Shown here one piece after another: positions 16,816-25,355 of a stretch of 64,000 nucleotides of DNA. The stretch is from a virus. The DNA is taken from the IMG/VR virus record IMGVR_UViG_3300037264_001145, positions 55,616 to 119,615 of that record; one strand, 5' to 3'. Within the stretch, counting starts at the first letter, position 1. Each line of letters begins with the position of its first letter. The notes below the pieces were generated by a model that was given only the letters and a program-made list of their open reading frames with translations, was not told the origin of the DNA and searched no databases. The position numbers were made by a program, and so were the translations under genes.

Positions 16816-18570
16816 TCAAATTAATTTTCGAAGATCTGTAATAATTATTGATCCATTCTGTTTATGTCCAAAAATCATACAAACTAATGTGTCTTTACAA
16901 AGTCCATGAATTTTCTCATAAGTGTCTGGAAAAACTACCGCATGATCAATACTGTACGAAGAATCAGATATTGTAAGAAAACACATTGGCGCACCAGGAT
17001 TTTTCCCCTTCTTTGTCTTGGTGTGTTTTACGGAATCTATTACAGCACAAACCGAAAAACTTTCGCCGTTCAAAGCCTTAATTAAATCTAAACAATTGTG
17101 TGAAGCAGCACTATCATCTGCGTCGTCAGAAGGAGAACAACTTAAAGAAATACCAAGGAAATATTTTTCTGCTGTTGATTTACCAAGATTCGTGTCTATT
17201 TCATCTTTTGCTAATTGATTCAATTTACCTTCGATGACTTTTAATCTTTTCGGCCCGACGCATGATTTGGAGGAGGATTCGTCATAACCATTTTCTTTTA
17301 ATTTGTTGATAATATCAAGCTTGGTCATTCCAGAAAAATCAAATGTTTCCCCTAGAATATTTTTAGACCATCCTATAATATCATCTTTTTTCATAGACGA
17401 TAGAGACTTGCCTGGCATTTTTGACGCTTGTTCAACCATTTCGGTTAGAACATCTCTCATAGTTTTGTCGTCGCCATCGAACAACTTATCAAAAAACCAA
17501 TCTCTCTCCTTGTCTGTCAAGCCCCTAATTTCTTTATTTTTACCATCCTTGTCCCTGACAGACGTGCCAAATAGAATTTCTAGTTCTTTTACCATTTGCG
17601 ATCTTTCCATTTGGTAACAGTCACAGGCACCGGATTTTATTAAAGCAATCCCAACGCTTCTATGGATAAGAGGTAACGATTTTAAAAACTCGTTCCACGT
17701 AGATAAAGATTCCTTGCTTTGTTCTACGATTTTAGATATCGCAGATTGACCAACCCCCCTTATATTTGAAAGACCAAATTTTATACCGCTGTCTATCATT
17801 TGGAAGTGGACATTACGAACCCTAATATCGGGCGGAAATACATCTATCCCAAACAATCTTGCGTCCTGTACTAGCTTATAGACCTCTTCTTTGGGATCGG
17901 ATTTGTAATTAGAGAATGTTAAATAACTAGTAAAAAATTCGTTTGGAAAGTGTGTTTTTATCCAAGCCGTTGTATAACTAAGCATCCCATAACTTATGGC
18001 GTGGGATTTATTAAAAGAATATCTTTGACTTTTTTCAATCCATCCAAAAATTTGTTTTGCTGTATCTGTTGATACCAATCCTTTTTTAAGACACCCATCT
18101 ATGAATTTGATTTTTAATTTTGCCATTAGCTCTGGTTTTTTCTTACCCATGGCTTTTCTTAGTTCGTCTGCGTTCTCTAACGAGAATCCCGCAACTTCTG
18201 TTGCTATTTTGATGGCTTGTTCCTGATAGACCAAACAACCGTAAGTGTCGCCCAAAATATCTTTGAGACGTGGGTGCAAATAATTGGGTTGTTTTCTACC
18301 AAATTTTATATCTACGTATTCTTCAGATTGTCCACTTTCTAAACAACCCGGCCTCACCAATGCGGTCAGCGCAGCTAATTCCTGAATATTTGATGGCTTG
18401 ACTTTTCTAGCCCATTCTTGTCCAAGTCTAGTTTCCAGTTGAAAAACACCCGTAGTAAAACCAGAGGATATTAGTGCCCAAACCGCAGCGCAATCTAATG
18501 ATATATTATTTGAATCGAATTTGCCTTTTTCGACTTGGCAATCACAAGAAGAAAATTTAATCGTGTCCAT
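16816..18570 (-). CDS. dnaE: DNA polymerase III alpha (DnaE), C-terminal half: fingers to OB domain
   Basis: 584 residues. The sequence begins where the product of 30384-32741 stops. Residues 26-46 match the DnaE segment ending Val-Phe-Gln-Leu-Glu. Then come Arg-Pro-Gly (73-75), Tyr-Gln-Glu-Gln (115-118), Met-Gly-Lys-Lys-Lys-Pro-Glu (141-147) and Phe-Asn-Lys-Ser-His-Ala (186-191) of the fingers, a helix-hairpin-helix (about 270-278) and an OB-like domain (about 504-584). None of the three catalytic aspartates is present, so it must work with the N-terminal half. No intein motif is seen at its N-terminus. A TATAAT lies only 5 bases before the ATG and is probably accidental. Confidence 0.92.
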   Translation of the reverse strand: MDTIKFSSCDCQVEKGKFDSNNISLDCAAVWALISSGFTTGVFQLETRLGQEWARKVKPSNIQELAALTALVRPGCLESGQSEEYVDIKFGRKQPNYLHPRLKDILGDTYGCLVYQEQAIKIATEVAGFSLENADELRKAMGKKKPELMAKLKIKFIDGCLKKGLVSTDTAKQIFGWIEKSQRYSFNKSHAISYGMLSYTTAWIKTHFPNEFFTSYLTFSNYKSDPKEEVYKLVQDARLFGIDVFPPDIRVRNVHFQMIDSGIKFGLSNIRGVGQSAISKIVEQSKESLSTWNEFLKSLPLIHRSVGIALIKSGACDCYQMERSQMVKELEILFGTSVRDKDGKNKEIRGLTDKERDWFFDKLFDGDDKTMRDVLTEMVEQASKMPGKSLSSMKKDDIIGWSKNILGETFDFSGMTKLDIINKLKENGYDESSSKSCVGPKRLKVIEGKLNQLAKDEIDTNLGKSTAEKYFLGISLSCSPSDDADDSAASHNCLDLIKALNGESFSVCAVIDSVKHTKTKKGKNPGAPMCFLTISDSSYSIDHAVVFPDTYEKIHGLCKDTLVCMIFGHKQNGSIIITDLRKLI

Positions 18571-18602
18571 ATTCTATTATACCAGCAAAGCCATTAGATT
18601 TG

Positions 18603-18803
18603 TTAGCCGTCGTACATTCCAAGCAATCTGAATCCGCCTCGTCGGTCCCTAACGTAATCTGTGCCAGGACAACCTAGAGGATAATAGGTTTTACTAACGC
18701 CACAGTTTTTTATACATTTTATTGTGATTCTATCTGTACAAGATTTATCGTGATCTATTACAAAAATACTGCCACAAGCGCATCTATATTTATGTTTTTT
18801 CAT
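18603..18803 (-). CDS. Small zinc-ribbon-like protein
   Basis: 66 residues, start preceded by AGAGATAAAA and overlapping the previous gene by 14 bases. Cys-x-Cys near the N-terminus and Cys-x3-Cys in the middle, with nearby His and Cys, suggest a bound zinc. It is the last gene of the island before the polymerase C-terminal half. No function can be assigned. Confidence 0.55.
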   Translation of the reverse strand: MKKHKYRCACGSIFVIDHDKSCTDRITIKCIKNCGVSKTYYPLGCPGTDYVRDRRGGFRLLGMYDG

Positions 18804-19791
18804 TTTTATCTCTTATCGACCCTAAAAGTCTTAAAATATCAAAACTCCCATCCGAAGATACTGGCACTATCTCTTTTATTCTATCGGGAAAATGATCCCA
18901 ATAAACGATACTTTTACCACTAACATCTTCTTTCCATGGTGTTGTTAATTTAATCGCGTCCGTTAAATAATTTACCAATAATGAAAATGAACCTTGGCCA
19001 GATACAAATATGTCGGATGCGACAAGATGATAAAATGTTGAAAATACATCTTCGTCTATGTGTAATTTTATTTGTCGTTTGTCGGGAAGACGGTGCGATG
19101 ATAAAACTCGCTTTTCTTTCTCTAACATATCCCATACATATATGTGGAATGTAATGTCTTGTAGCTCTTTCATGTTGCTCAAATTTTCTATTATTTTGAA
19201 ATAATGATCAAGGCCCATCCATCTTCTATATCCATTTGCTTCTGTGACATCGCCTCTTCGGATGTGAATTCCAATATTTGTTGTGTCTTTGTCGAAATAA
19301 CACTTAAAATTTTTGACTTGTTTGGAGTTATTGTATTTTCGTTTTAGGTCGTTGTTTTCATAAATATCCCAGTCTATATCAATAAATTGTCCATCTGCCT
19401 GGCTACTTACTCTAAATAGAACATCGAGATCTTGGTTAAGCCCAGGATCTTGTATTAACTTCGCAAATTTTATATCGTCCCATGTAGTTTTTCCTTTCCA
19501 CAACCAAGGAAGTTCTATCTCTTTACACCCCTTGGGAACATCACTTGTCGCCAGTTCGCCTTCGTGAAAGTTTAAAAAATCATTCCACGCTTTCACTGGC
19601 GTTGTTATTTGATAGAAGTTTGTTCCTTTTCTGTCAAACGTTCCATCTGTTTCTCCCTGAAATGGCTGATAAACGAATTTTAGATTATATTTTTTAGCTA
19701 AAGTATATGGCACTAAAAAATTGCTAAATTGATGGCCTATTCCTGCTGCTCCACCATTATTAGCCTTCGGGTTAGATACTATGTATTTCAT
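18790..19791 (-). CDS. GT11-like fucosyltransferase
   Basis: 333 residues. An N-terminal Gly-Ile-Gly-His-Gln-Phe-Ser-Asn loop and a central His-Ile-Arg-Arg-Gly-Asp (176-181) are the hallmarks of alpha-1,2-fucosyltransferase-type (GT11) enzymes, which use a GDP-6-deoxyhexose donor. A GDP-mannose 4,6-dehydratase in the same operon could supply such a donor or its precursor. No GDP-fucose synthase is visible here, so the donor may be another GDP-deoxysugar or come from the host. The start overlaps the FkbM-type methyltransferase stop by 4 bases. Confidence 0.7.
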   Translation of the reverse strand: MKYIVSNPKANNGGAAGIGHQFSNFLVPYTLAKKYNLKFVYQPFQGETDGTFDRKGTNFYQITTPVKAWNDFLNFHEGELATSDVPKGCKEIELPWLWKGKTTWDDIKFAKLIQDPGLNQDLDVLFRVSSQADGQFIDIDWDIYENNDLKRKYNNSKQVKNFKCYFDKDTTNIGIHIRRGDVTEANGYRRWMGLDHYFKIIENLSNMKELQDITFHIYVWDMLEKEKRVLSSHRLPDKRQIKLHIDEDVFSTFYHLVASDIFVSGQGSFSLLVNYLTDAIKLTTPWKEDVSGKSIVYWDHFPDRIKEIVPVSSDGSFDILRLLGSIRDKNEKT

Positions 19792-20474
19792 TGTGGTTTA
19801 ATCCTTTCAAATAAAACATTACATGTATTAGTGCGAAGCTTATTGAAACCTGGCAACAATTTTACCAGATCTCTTTCGTAAACTCCATCTTCCCACATAT
19901 TCCCGGTACATTCTGTATATAAGTATTTTGTTATTTCTAGAGTTTCTTTTGCCCCATCAAGGAATTTGCGTTCTGCGCCATTAACGTCTGCCCATATTAA
20001 ATCTATGTTTTTTATTCCTTCTTGTTTTATAAAAGTGTCCAATCTTCTACCAAAAACACTAACTCCTTTTCCAAAAGGAATATCTGGATGTGCCCTCAAA
20101 TGTTCTTTTGGTTTATTTAAAGATCCAGAGCCGCTCCAGTCTGTTATTCCCTCCTTAATCCAATGTGGAACCCCATGGCTTTCGTAAAAAATAGTTGGTC
20201 CATCAACATCTGATATTGCTTCTTCTATCAACTTATATCTATCTCCGCAGCCCCATAATGTAGACTGGTTTTCTGACAACTCCTTGATCTTTTTTATATT
20301 TCTTGGGTCTGGTTCAAAGCTAAATACCTTGGACTTTGGAAAAACACTAAGAAAATTTCTTGTGTCCTTTCCGTCATAAGCCCCTATTTCTATAATCAAC
20401 GGGTTATCTTTGTTAATTAACCCGCCTATATATCTAATTATGTCTAGATTCATATTATGGTCTACGCTTGTCAC
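19788..20474 (-). CDS. FkbM-family methyltransferase
   Basis: 228 residues from a GTG with GGAG 8 bases upstream. The Rossmann SAM-binding motif Ile-Glu-Ile-Gly-Ala-Tyr-Asp-Gly near residues 25-32 and the following Phe-Glu-Pro-Asp-Pro strand are typical of FkbM enzymes, which O-methylate sugars. It overlaps both neighbours by 4 bases, so it belongs to the glycan operon. It probably methylates a hydroxyl of the glycan or of its precursor. Confidence 0.75.
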   Translation of the reverse strand: MTSVDHNMNLDIIRYIGGLINKDNPLIIEIGAYDGKDTRNFLSVFPKSKVFSFEPDPRNIKKIKELSENQSTLWGCGDRYKLIEEAISDVDGPTIFYESHGVPHWIKEGITDWSGSGSLNKPKEHLRAHPDIPFGKGVSVFGRRLDTFIKQEGIKNIDLIWADVNGAERKFLDGAKETLEITKYLYTECTGNMWEDGVYERDLVKLLPGFNKLRTNTCNVLFERIKPQ

Positions 20475-21007
20475 TTTTCACACTCCGTGTTTAAGCTTAT
20501 CAGTGTCCCGTTTTCAAAATCCATTTTTGGAATATAGGCGCGAGAACAATCGTCATGTTGTGAATGCTCCGTGTTTCTCCAATCCCACAACCTAATATTT
20601 TTGAATCCTATTTTTTCTAACAAATTTTTTAAAGAAACAAAATCGTAGCATGTTTTATGATATATTGTTCCGTCGCCCATTTGCATTTTTCCATAAAGCG
20701 GCCCCAAGAAATTATCTAACGAGAACATCCTTGAAAAATATAAGCGTACCATTTGTTCAAAATCTGGAACAGCTAAACGAAGAGTTCCTCCTTGTTTTAA
20801 AACCCTAAACCATTCCTCTAACACAAGCACGACTTCCGCTCTGTCGAAATACTCAAGAACATGAGAAGCATAAATTATATCAGCAGAATTATCTCCAAAA
20901 GGTAACTTTGTGACATCGTGAGAATGTAGGTATGGGAAATCTCCTCCGTCTATGCTTGTCCAGTCTGATCCAAAATCTCTTTTCCCACACCCCAAATGAA
21001 GTTTCAC
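20471..21007 (-). CDS. SAM-dependent methyltransferase (type 11)
   Basis: 178 residues from a GTG preceded by AAGGAGTTCATATA. Leu-His-Leu-Gly-Cys-Gly (3-8) is the SAM-binding loop. The Asp-Val-Thr-Lys-Leu-Pro-Phe segment and the Leu-Lys-Gln-Gly-Gly-Thr-Leu strand are standard for small-molecule or sugar methyltransferases. It sits between the FkbM methyltransferase and a cupin in a tightly overlapping operon. Substrate unknown. Confidence 0.75.
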   Translation of the reverse strand: MKLHLGCGKRDFGSDWTSIDGGDFPYLHSHDVTKLPFGDNSADIIYASHVLEYFDRAEVVLVLEEWFRVLKQGGTLRLAVPDFEQMVRLYFSRMFSLDNFLGPLYGKMQMGDGTIYHKTCYDFVSLKNLLEKIGFKNIRLWDWRNTEHSQHDDCSRAYIPKMDFENGTLISLNTECEK

Positions 21008-21423
21008 TATATGAACTCCTTGTCTTCTGTTTGGCCGTGATACGGCCCCGTTTTGTATTCGTACACAACCGTATCGTCATCTAACGACATATAGTTATGA
21101 CCGCCCTCTAGTGTGATAGAGCAATCCAAAGAATGCAATACTATGTCATCCCTCAAAATCTTATTGTCGATATCGTACAGGGTAACTTTTACCCTTCCTC
21201 TTAAGACAACCCACGACTCCTGTGCAATCTTGGTTTCATTAGAATTTTTCCATTTATGTTTGTGTGGTTTAAAAGTTTGAAGTTCACGAAGTCTGATTGT
21301 TGCCATCTGTATAAAATTATGACAAGGCACAACATCTTCTCTTCCTTCTTGAATATCAAGAAACCTATTTATTATATGTAAAAGCTTTCCTGGTATAACT
21401 TTTGAATATATGTATTCTGCCAT
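21007..21423 (-). CDS. Cupin-like protein, sugar-modification type
   Basis: 138 residues with a poor ribosome-binding site. The core has a His-Lys-His cluster (about residues 58-60), a Gly-Arg-Val-Lys-Val-Thr-Leu-Tyr-Asp strand and a Gly-Gly-His turn, as in small cupins of polysaccharide loci (WbuC/FdtA-like). Such proteins often isomerise or epimerise nucleotide sugars, or bind them. Activity here is not established. Confidence 0.55.
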   Translation of the reverse strand: MAEYIYSKVIPGKLLHIINRFLDIQEGREDVVPCHNFIQMATIRLRELQTFKPHKHKWKNSNETKIAQESWVVLRGRVKVTLYDIDNKILRDDIVLHSLDCSITLEGGHNYMSLDDDTVVYEYKTGPYHGQTEDKEFI

Positions 21424-21430
21424 AATTTAT

Positions 21431-22459
21431 TTACTTTACTCTAATGGCCCCTGTCCACTTACTGCTCGATTGTATGCCTGATTTTCCGTAGTAACCAAGC
21501 CAGTATTCAACCATCTCATCCAATAATGTTTCAAACGTATATTTTGGTTTCCATCCAAGAATAGTCCTTACTTTTGTAGAATCTCCTCTTAGAAAGTTTA
21601 ATTCTTCTGGTCGTAGAAGTCTTGGATCTTGAACAACAAACTTTCTATAGTCCATACCAAGTTTACCGAAAACATAATCGCAAAGTTCTCTAACAGAATG
21701 GGCTTCGCCAGTAGCAACGGTAAAATCATCTGGTTCTTTGTGGCTTAGAATCATTTGCATCGCTCTTACATAATCATAACTGTGTCCCCAGTCTCTACTT
21801 GAATCCATATTTCCAAGCGTCAAAGTTTTTGTTAACCCAAGACTTATTTCTACCGCCCCCATGACAACTTTAGAAGTTACGAAATTACTTCCTCTGCGTG
21901 GGGATTCGTGGTTGTGAAGTATTCCATTAGAACAGAATAAGCCAAAGGCTCGGCGATAATATCTTACCATATTAAAACTAAAAAGTTTAGAGCATCCATA
22001 GACACTCACCGGGTCTTTTGGTGTCGTCTCTCTTTGAAATTTATCTTCGTCAAAATTATTTCCGAAAATCTCAGAGCTACTTGCTTGATAGAATTTAGCG
22101 CTTGGAGCAAACTTACGAAAAGCTTCTAGCATATTGGCTACGCCCAAAGCATTAATTTGTACTGTATAGATTGGTATATCCGCACTTATTCTTACGTGAG
22201 ACATAGCACCCAAATTATAGATTTCGTCTGGTTGTGATTCTTTTATGACTTTTTCTATGGAAGACCCGTCAGACAAATCTCCATAATAGGTATTTAACCT
22301 TTTAGATAAATGACATATTCTACTGTCCTGATTTTCTGCTACACTATGTCTGCGCAACATTCCATGAACATCATAGCCCAAATCCAATAAATGTTCTGCT
22401 AAATAAGAACCGTCTTGTCCACTTATACCAGTAATAAGTGCAACTCTTTTTTTGCTCAT
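21431..22459 (-). CDS. gmd: GDP-mannose 4,6-dehydratase
   Basis: 342 residues; AAAGGTGTAAA before the ATG. Short-chain dehydrogenase fold with Thr-Gly-x2-Gly-x2-Gly (10-17) for NADP, a catalytic Tyr154-x3-Lys158 and a nearby Ser-Ser-Ser-Glu. The Asp-Tyr-Val-Arg-Ala-Met segment is also family-typical. It converts GDP-mannose to GDP-4-keto-6-deoxymannose, the precursor of GDP-fucose, GDP-rhamnose and GDP-perosamine. The aminotransferase immediately upstream overlaps it by 4 bases, pointing to GDP-perosamine. Full length for the family. Confidence 0.92.
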   Translation of the reverse strand: MSKKRVALITGISGQDGSYLAEHLLDLGYDVHGMLRRHSVAENQDSRICHLSKRLNTYYGDLSDGSSIEKVIKESQPDEIYNLGAMSHVRISADIPIYTVQINALGVANMLEAFRKFAPSAKFYQASSSEIFGNNFDEDKFQRETTPKDPVSVYGCSKLFSFNMVRYYRRAFGLFCSNGILHNHESPRRGSNFVTSKVVMGAVEISLGLTKTLTLGNMDSSRDWGHSYDYVRAMQMILSHKEPDDFTVATGEAHSVRELCDYVFGKLGMDYRKFVVQDPRLLRPEELNFLRGDSTKVRTILGWKPKYTFETLLDEMVEYWLGYYGKSGIQSSSKWTGAIRVK

Positions 22460-23529
22460 TTTACACCTTTCGTGTCTGTATAAACCCTTTTTATTATCTT
22501 ACATATTCTTCGAATTTGCCTACTCGTCAAATCTAAGCTCGACGGTAAATATACTAGTTCTTCGGATATTTCTTTTGCGCCTGGAAATTTAGCTCTTGTT
22601 TTATATACTGGGTTGTCCGAAATACATTTATAGTATTTTGTTGCTTGAATATTTTCTGATTTTAATGCTTCTATTATTTCGTTGGCAAAATGGGTTCTGT
22701 AGACCACCATCCACAAACTTTCTTTGTCTATTGTATTCGGAGAAAATCTGTAAGGTCTAATCCCGTTTATGTAATAGTTATTGAAAACTTGCCATCGTTT
22801 TTCCAGTAGGACTTTAATATCCCTTAATTGACTTAGAACATAACTTGCTTGAATATCACTGTATCTAAAATTGACGCCAATATGCTTGTGTAGACGATCT
22901 TTTCTCCATTGATCCCCATGGTCCCTGATCTGTCCTAATCTTTTGGCTACCTTGTCATCGTCCGTCACCACAGCCCCGCCCTGACCCCCTGTAATCAATT
23001 TAGGGACACTAAAGGAGAACACCCCTACATTTCCTGTCCTGCCCGCATACGGCATCCCAATTGACTGGCATGAATCTTCTATTATTGGTATGTTATGTGT
23101 ACTACAGAATTTTTTAACAGCCCCAATATCATCTCCGTAATATGCGTTGTGATTAACGAATATTACACAACTGATGTTTTTATTAAATTTCAATTTATCT
23201 ACATCTATACAAAGCGTGTATGGATTTATGTCTACAAGCTTTACTTTATATCCCATGAATCTGGCCGCATTTGCTCCCGCCAAGAAGGTGTAGGCGGGGA
23301 ATATAATTGTAGACCCCCTTGGGAGTTTAAGGGCTTCAATAGCCATGATTAGCGCAACTGTTCCGCTCGTGGTTGTAAAGCAATATTTTGAACCAGTTAA
23401 TTTCTTGATTTCTTCTTCCAACAAAAGACATTCTGAACCCGGACCCAAATTGCCTTTGCGAAGAGTTTTAAATACAGCCCATGCATCTTTGAATCGACAT
23501 AATGGACTAAATTGAGATATTTTTTTCAT
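22456..23529 (-). CDS. DegT/DnrJ-family sugar aminotransferase (perosamine-synthase-like)
   Basis: 357 residues. PLP-binding features: Thr-Ser-Gly-Thr (54-57), Phe-Pro-Ala-Tyr-Thr-Phe (77-82), Glu-Asp-Ser (151-153) and the Schiff-base Lys177 in Phe-Ser-x3-Pro-Lys followed by Gly-Gly-Gln-Gly-Gly. Such enzymes transfer an amino group to keto-deoxysugar nucleotides. Coupling with gmd suggests GDP-4-keto-6-deoxymannose as substrate, giving GDP-perosamine; that is an inference from context. No strong ribosome-binding site; the start overlaps the preceding stop. Confidence 0.85.
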   Translation of the reverse strand: MKKISQFSPLCRFKDAWAVFKTLRKGNLGPGSECLLLEEEIKKLTGSKYCFTTTSGTVALIMAIEALKLPRGSTIIFPAYTFLAGANAARFMGYKVKLVDINPYTLCIDVDKLKFNKNISCVIFVNHNAYYGDDIGAVKKFCSTHNIPIIEDSCQSIGMPYAGRTGNVGVFSFSVPKLITGGQGGAVVTDDDKVAKRLGQIRDHGDQWRKDRLHKHIGVNFRYSDIQASYVLSQLRDIKVLLEKRWQVFNNYYINGIRPYRFSPNTIDKESLWMVVYRTHFANEIIEALKSENIQATKYYKCISDNPVYKTRAKFPGAKEISEELVYLPSSLDLTSRQIRRICKIIKRVYTDTKGVK

Positions 23530-24344
23530 ACTAAAACTTTTTCATTTAAACTATTATACAATTCTATTAGTTTGTTATTTGCACAATCTTCTGGACTGAA
23601 ATGCATCAACTTCTTGTCTGCAAAATTTTTGTCTATTCTATGTCCTACGAAATCTGACAATGTTTGAACACCAATCCCATTTGCTAAATTTCCACAATTA
23701 ACAAAAAACATATCTAGGTTTGAATAGTGGTGCAAGATGTATGTATATGTATTAAACCATAATTTTTCGAGGAAATCTTTATTTGCAACAGTTGCTTGTA
23801 AATATTCCGCATTTTTAATTATGTGAGATATGCTTTGCAGAAATTCTGACGGATGCCTAAAGACACAAATAAATTTACAGTTTTGTAAATAAGGAAGCCA
23901 AACAGGTAGGGTATATGAGAATCGCGGGTCTTTGAATAGAAATGGTTGTACGGAAATTAGTTTGAGTATTCTTTCTTGCACGCTTGCATTTACATACGCG
24001 GGATCAATGTTTTTATGACGAGGATTGCGGCGAGAATCTTTGTCAAATAGAAAGCATTCATTAAGTTTTTTAGATTCTGTAATCACTGTGTCGGTCTCTA
24101 AAGTAGCAAGCCATCCTTGTGGTGAGTTTACTTTTGTTCTTATCACATCTACTTTTGGACACGACCATAGAATATCGTCATTCAAGCCATTTACTAATGG
24201 TGTTTCAAAATATCCTTTTTCATTAAATTTATCTGCGAGGTTCCCTGCCCCCCCGATGTTATAGCTTTGTCCAGAAGTAATTGCTCCGGCCACAAGGCTA
24301 GTTCCACTTCTTCCGCATCCAAGAATTATTATATTCTTAGCCAT
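23526..24344 (-). CDS. Sulfotransferase-like protein
   Basis: 272 residues. The N-terminal Gly-Cys-Gly-Arg-Ser-Gly-Thr-Ser (9-16) is the 5'-phosphosulfate-binding loop of PAPS-dependent sulfotransferases. A later Phe-Arg-His-Pro-Ser (after residue 160) matches their 3'-phosphate-binding strand. It would move sulfate from PAPS to a glycan hydroxyl in the cytoplasm. It is embedded in the glycan operon and overlaps the aminotransferase by 4 bases. It could alternatively be a related family member without sulfotransferase activity. Confidence 0.7.
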   Translation of the reverse strand: MAKNIIILGCGRSGTSLVAGAITSGQSYNIGGAGNLADKFNEKGYFETPLVNGLNDDILWSCPKVDVIRTKVNSPQGWLATLETDTVITESKKLNECFLFDKDSRRNPRHKNIDPAYVNASVQERILKLISVQPFLFKDPRFSYTLPVWLPYLQNCKFICVFRHPSEFLQSISHIIKNAEYLQATVANKDFLEKLWFNTYTYILHHYSNLDMFFVNCGNLANGIGVQTLSDFVGHRIDKNFADKKLMHFSPEDCANNKLIELYNSLNEKVLV

Positions 24345-24528
24345 TATTTTCTCGTTCTTGGATTTCGTGTTCCATACTAGCTACTTGCCATCCAATTCTC
24401 CAGTCCATGTAATCGTTTTCTTCTACCCCTTTGTCGTATGGATTGACAATTAAACCGTCACTGTTGGTAAAAGCGTCTTTGCCTAATCTGAAAGCTTTTT
24501 CGTTGAATAAATTTGGCGAATTAACCAT
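24337..24528 (-). CDS. Rmf/CrpP-like small protein
   Basis: 63 residues from the ATG at 24528, which overlaps the previous stop (ATGGTTAA) and has GGGAAAAG upstream; two more ATGs lie upstream at 24549 and 24546. The pattern Ala-Phe-x2-Gly-x2-Ala-Phe, then Asn-Pro-Tyr-x-Lys-Gly-x-Glu and Trp-Arg-x-Gly-Trp, resembles the ribosome-modulation-factor/CrpP family (a repeated Phe-x2-Gly...Asn-Pro-[FY] unit). If it is a true Rmf relative it could act on host ribosomes. Its place inside a glycan operon is unexpected. Assignment by pattern only. Confidence 0.5.
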   Translation of the reverse strand: MVNSPNLFNEKAFRLGKDAFTNSDGLIVNPYDKGVEENDYMDWRIGWQVASMEHEIQERENNG

Positions 24529-25354
24529 TTTTCTTTTCCCATTCATCATAAAGGTAGTTGGGATCTCCTTCTCCCCATTCGACCCCTTCGTTTCTTACTA
24601 TACCTTCTCCACGTTTTTTATTATACAAAATTGTATTATTTCTAAATCTTTTTTTATCTTCCGTATCGGTGTAAACTTGAGGCTTTGGGTGCCAGAGATG
24701 AATTGGACGACAATTTTGATCAAAATATTGTGCTAATCCTGATTTCATTAATCTGTTGTGCATATCAGCATCAACATACCCATATGTTTTGAAATCTTCG
24801 TCATAACCACCAAGTTTCCTAAAAGCTTCCATTGGGGCACAGTGACCAAAATGCCAGCATACGTAGCTTCTTTCGTCTATTTGGTGTTCATGAGTTCTTT
24901 TTTGCAATTCTTCTGCGTTAATTTTACCACTAAAATATAAGTCCGTATCCTTTTTTTCACAAGAGTACGAGAGTCCGCCGCAACGATATAAAACTTCAGG
25001 ATGATCAAAACATCCTTTTATGAAATCTCCAGTATAAAAAAGCTCTGGATCTTTTTGGGCAAGCATTTTTGATTGTCCGTATTTGATTACAATATTTCTC
25101 ATAAAAGCGTCTCCGCGCTCCCACGGTGGAGATCTATCGAAAGTAAAATAATGTAGATTTTTTGCTTCTAGGTCTGAAAAATCTTCATGAATACTATCGT
25201 TAGCTACAAGGATCATCCATTTATCTGATGGAACAACAGTTTTTATGAGTGAGTCTAATACTCTTCTAATGTAATTTCCACGGCCAAAATTTGGTACGAG
25301 CAAGATTAAATCTCTATTTGTTATAGACCAATCAAAAGTTTTGTGTGTAATCAC
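24521..25354 (-). CDS. GT2-like glycosyltransferase, paralogue 1
   Basis: 277 residues from a GTG with AAGGATAAA upstream. GT-A type family-2 pattern: Leu-Val-Pro-Asn-Phe, a Val-Ala-Asn-Asp strand, Gln-Lys-Asp-Pro-Glu as probable metal/nucleotide site, and a C-terminal Gly-Gly-Tyr-Asp-Glu-Asp-Phe with a following Asp-Ala-Asp-Met, as in galactosyltransferase-type enzymes. Paralogous to the genes at 25356-26123 and 28800-29585, which share the opening Asp-Trp-x3-x-[KR]-Asp-Leu and the Gly-Asp-[FM]-I strand. Substrate unknown. Confidence 0.75.
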   Translation of the reverse strand: MITHKTFDWSITNRDLILLVPNFGRGNYIRRVLDSLIKTVVPSDKWMILVANDSIHEDFSDLEAKNLHYFTFDRSPPWERGDAFMRNIVIKYGQSKMLAQKDPELFYTGDFIKGCFDHPEVLYRCGGLSYSCEKKDTDLYFSGKINAEELQKRTHEHQIDERSYVCWHFGHCAPMEAFRKLGGYDEDFKTYGYVDADMHNRLMKSGLAQYFDQNCRPIHLWHPKPQVYTDTEDKKRFRNNTILYNKKRGEGIVRNEGVEWGEGDPNYLYDEWEKKNG

Positions 25355-25355
25355 T

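Noticed and set aside
18576-18581. TATAAT 5 bases before the dnaE C-half as its promoter
   Set aside because: Transcription would begin at or after the ATG, giving a leaderless message; no upstream support was found.
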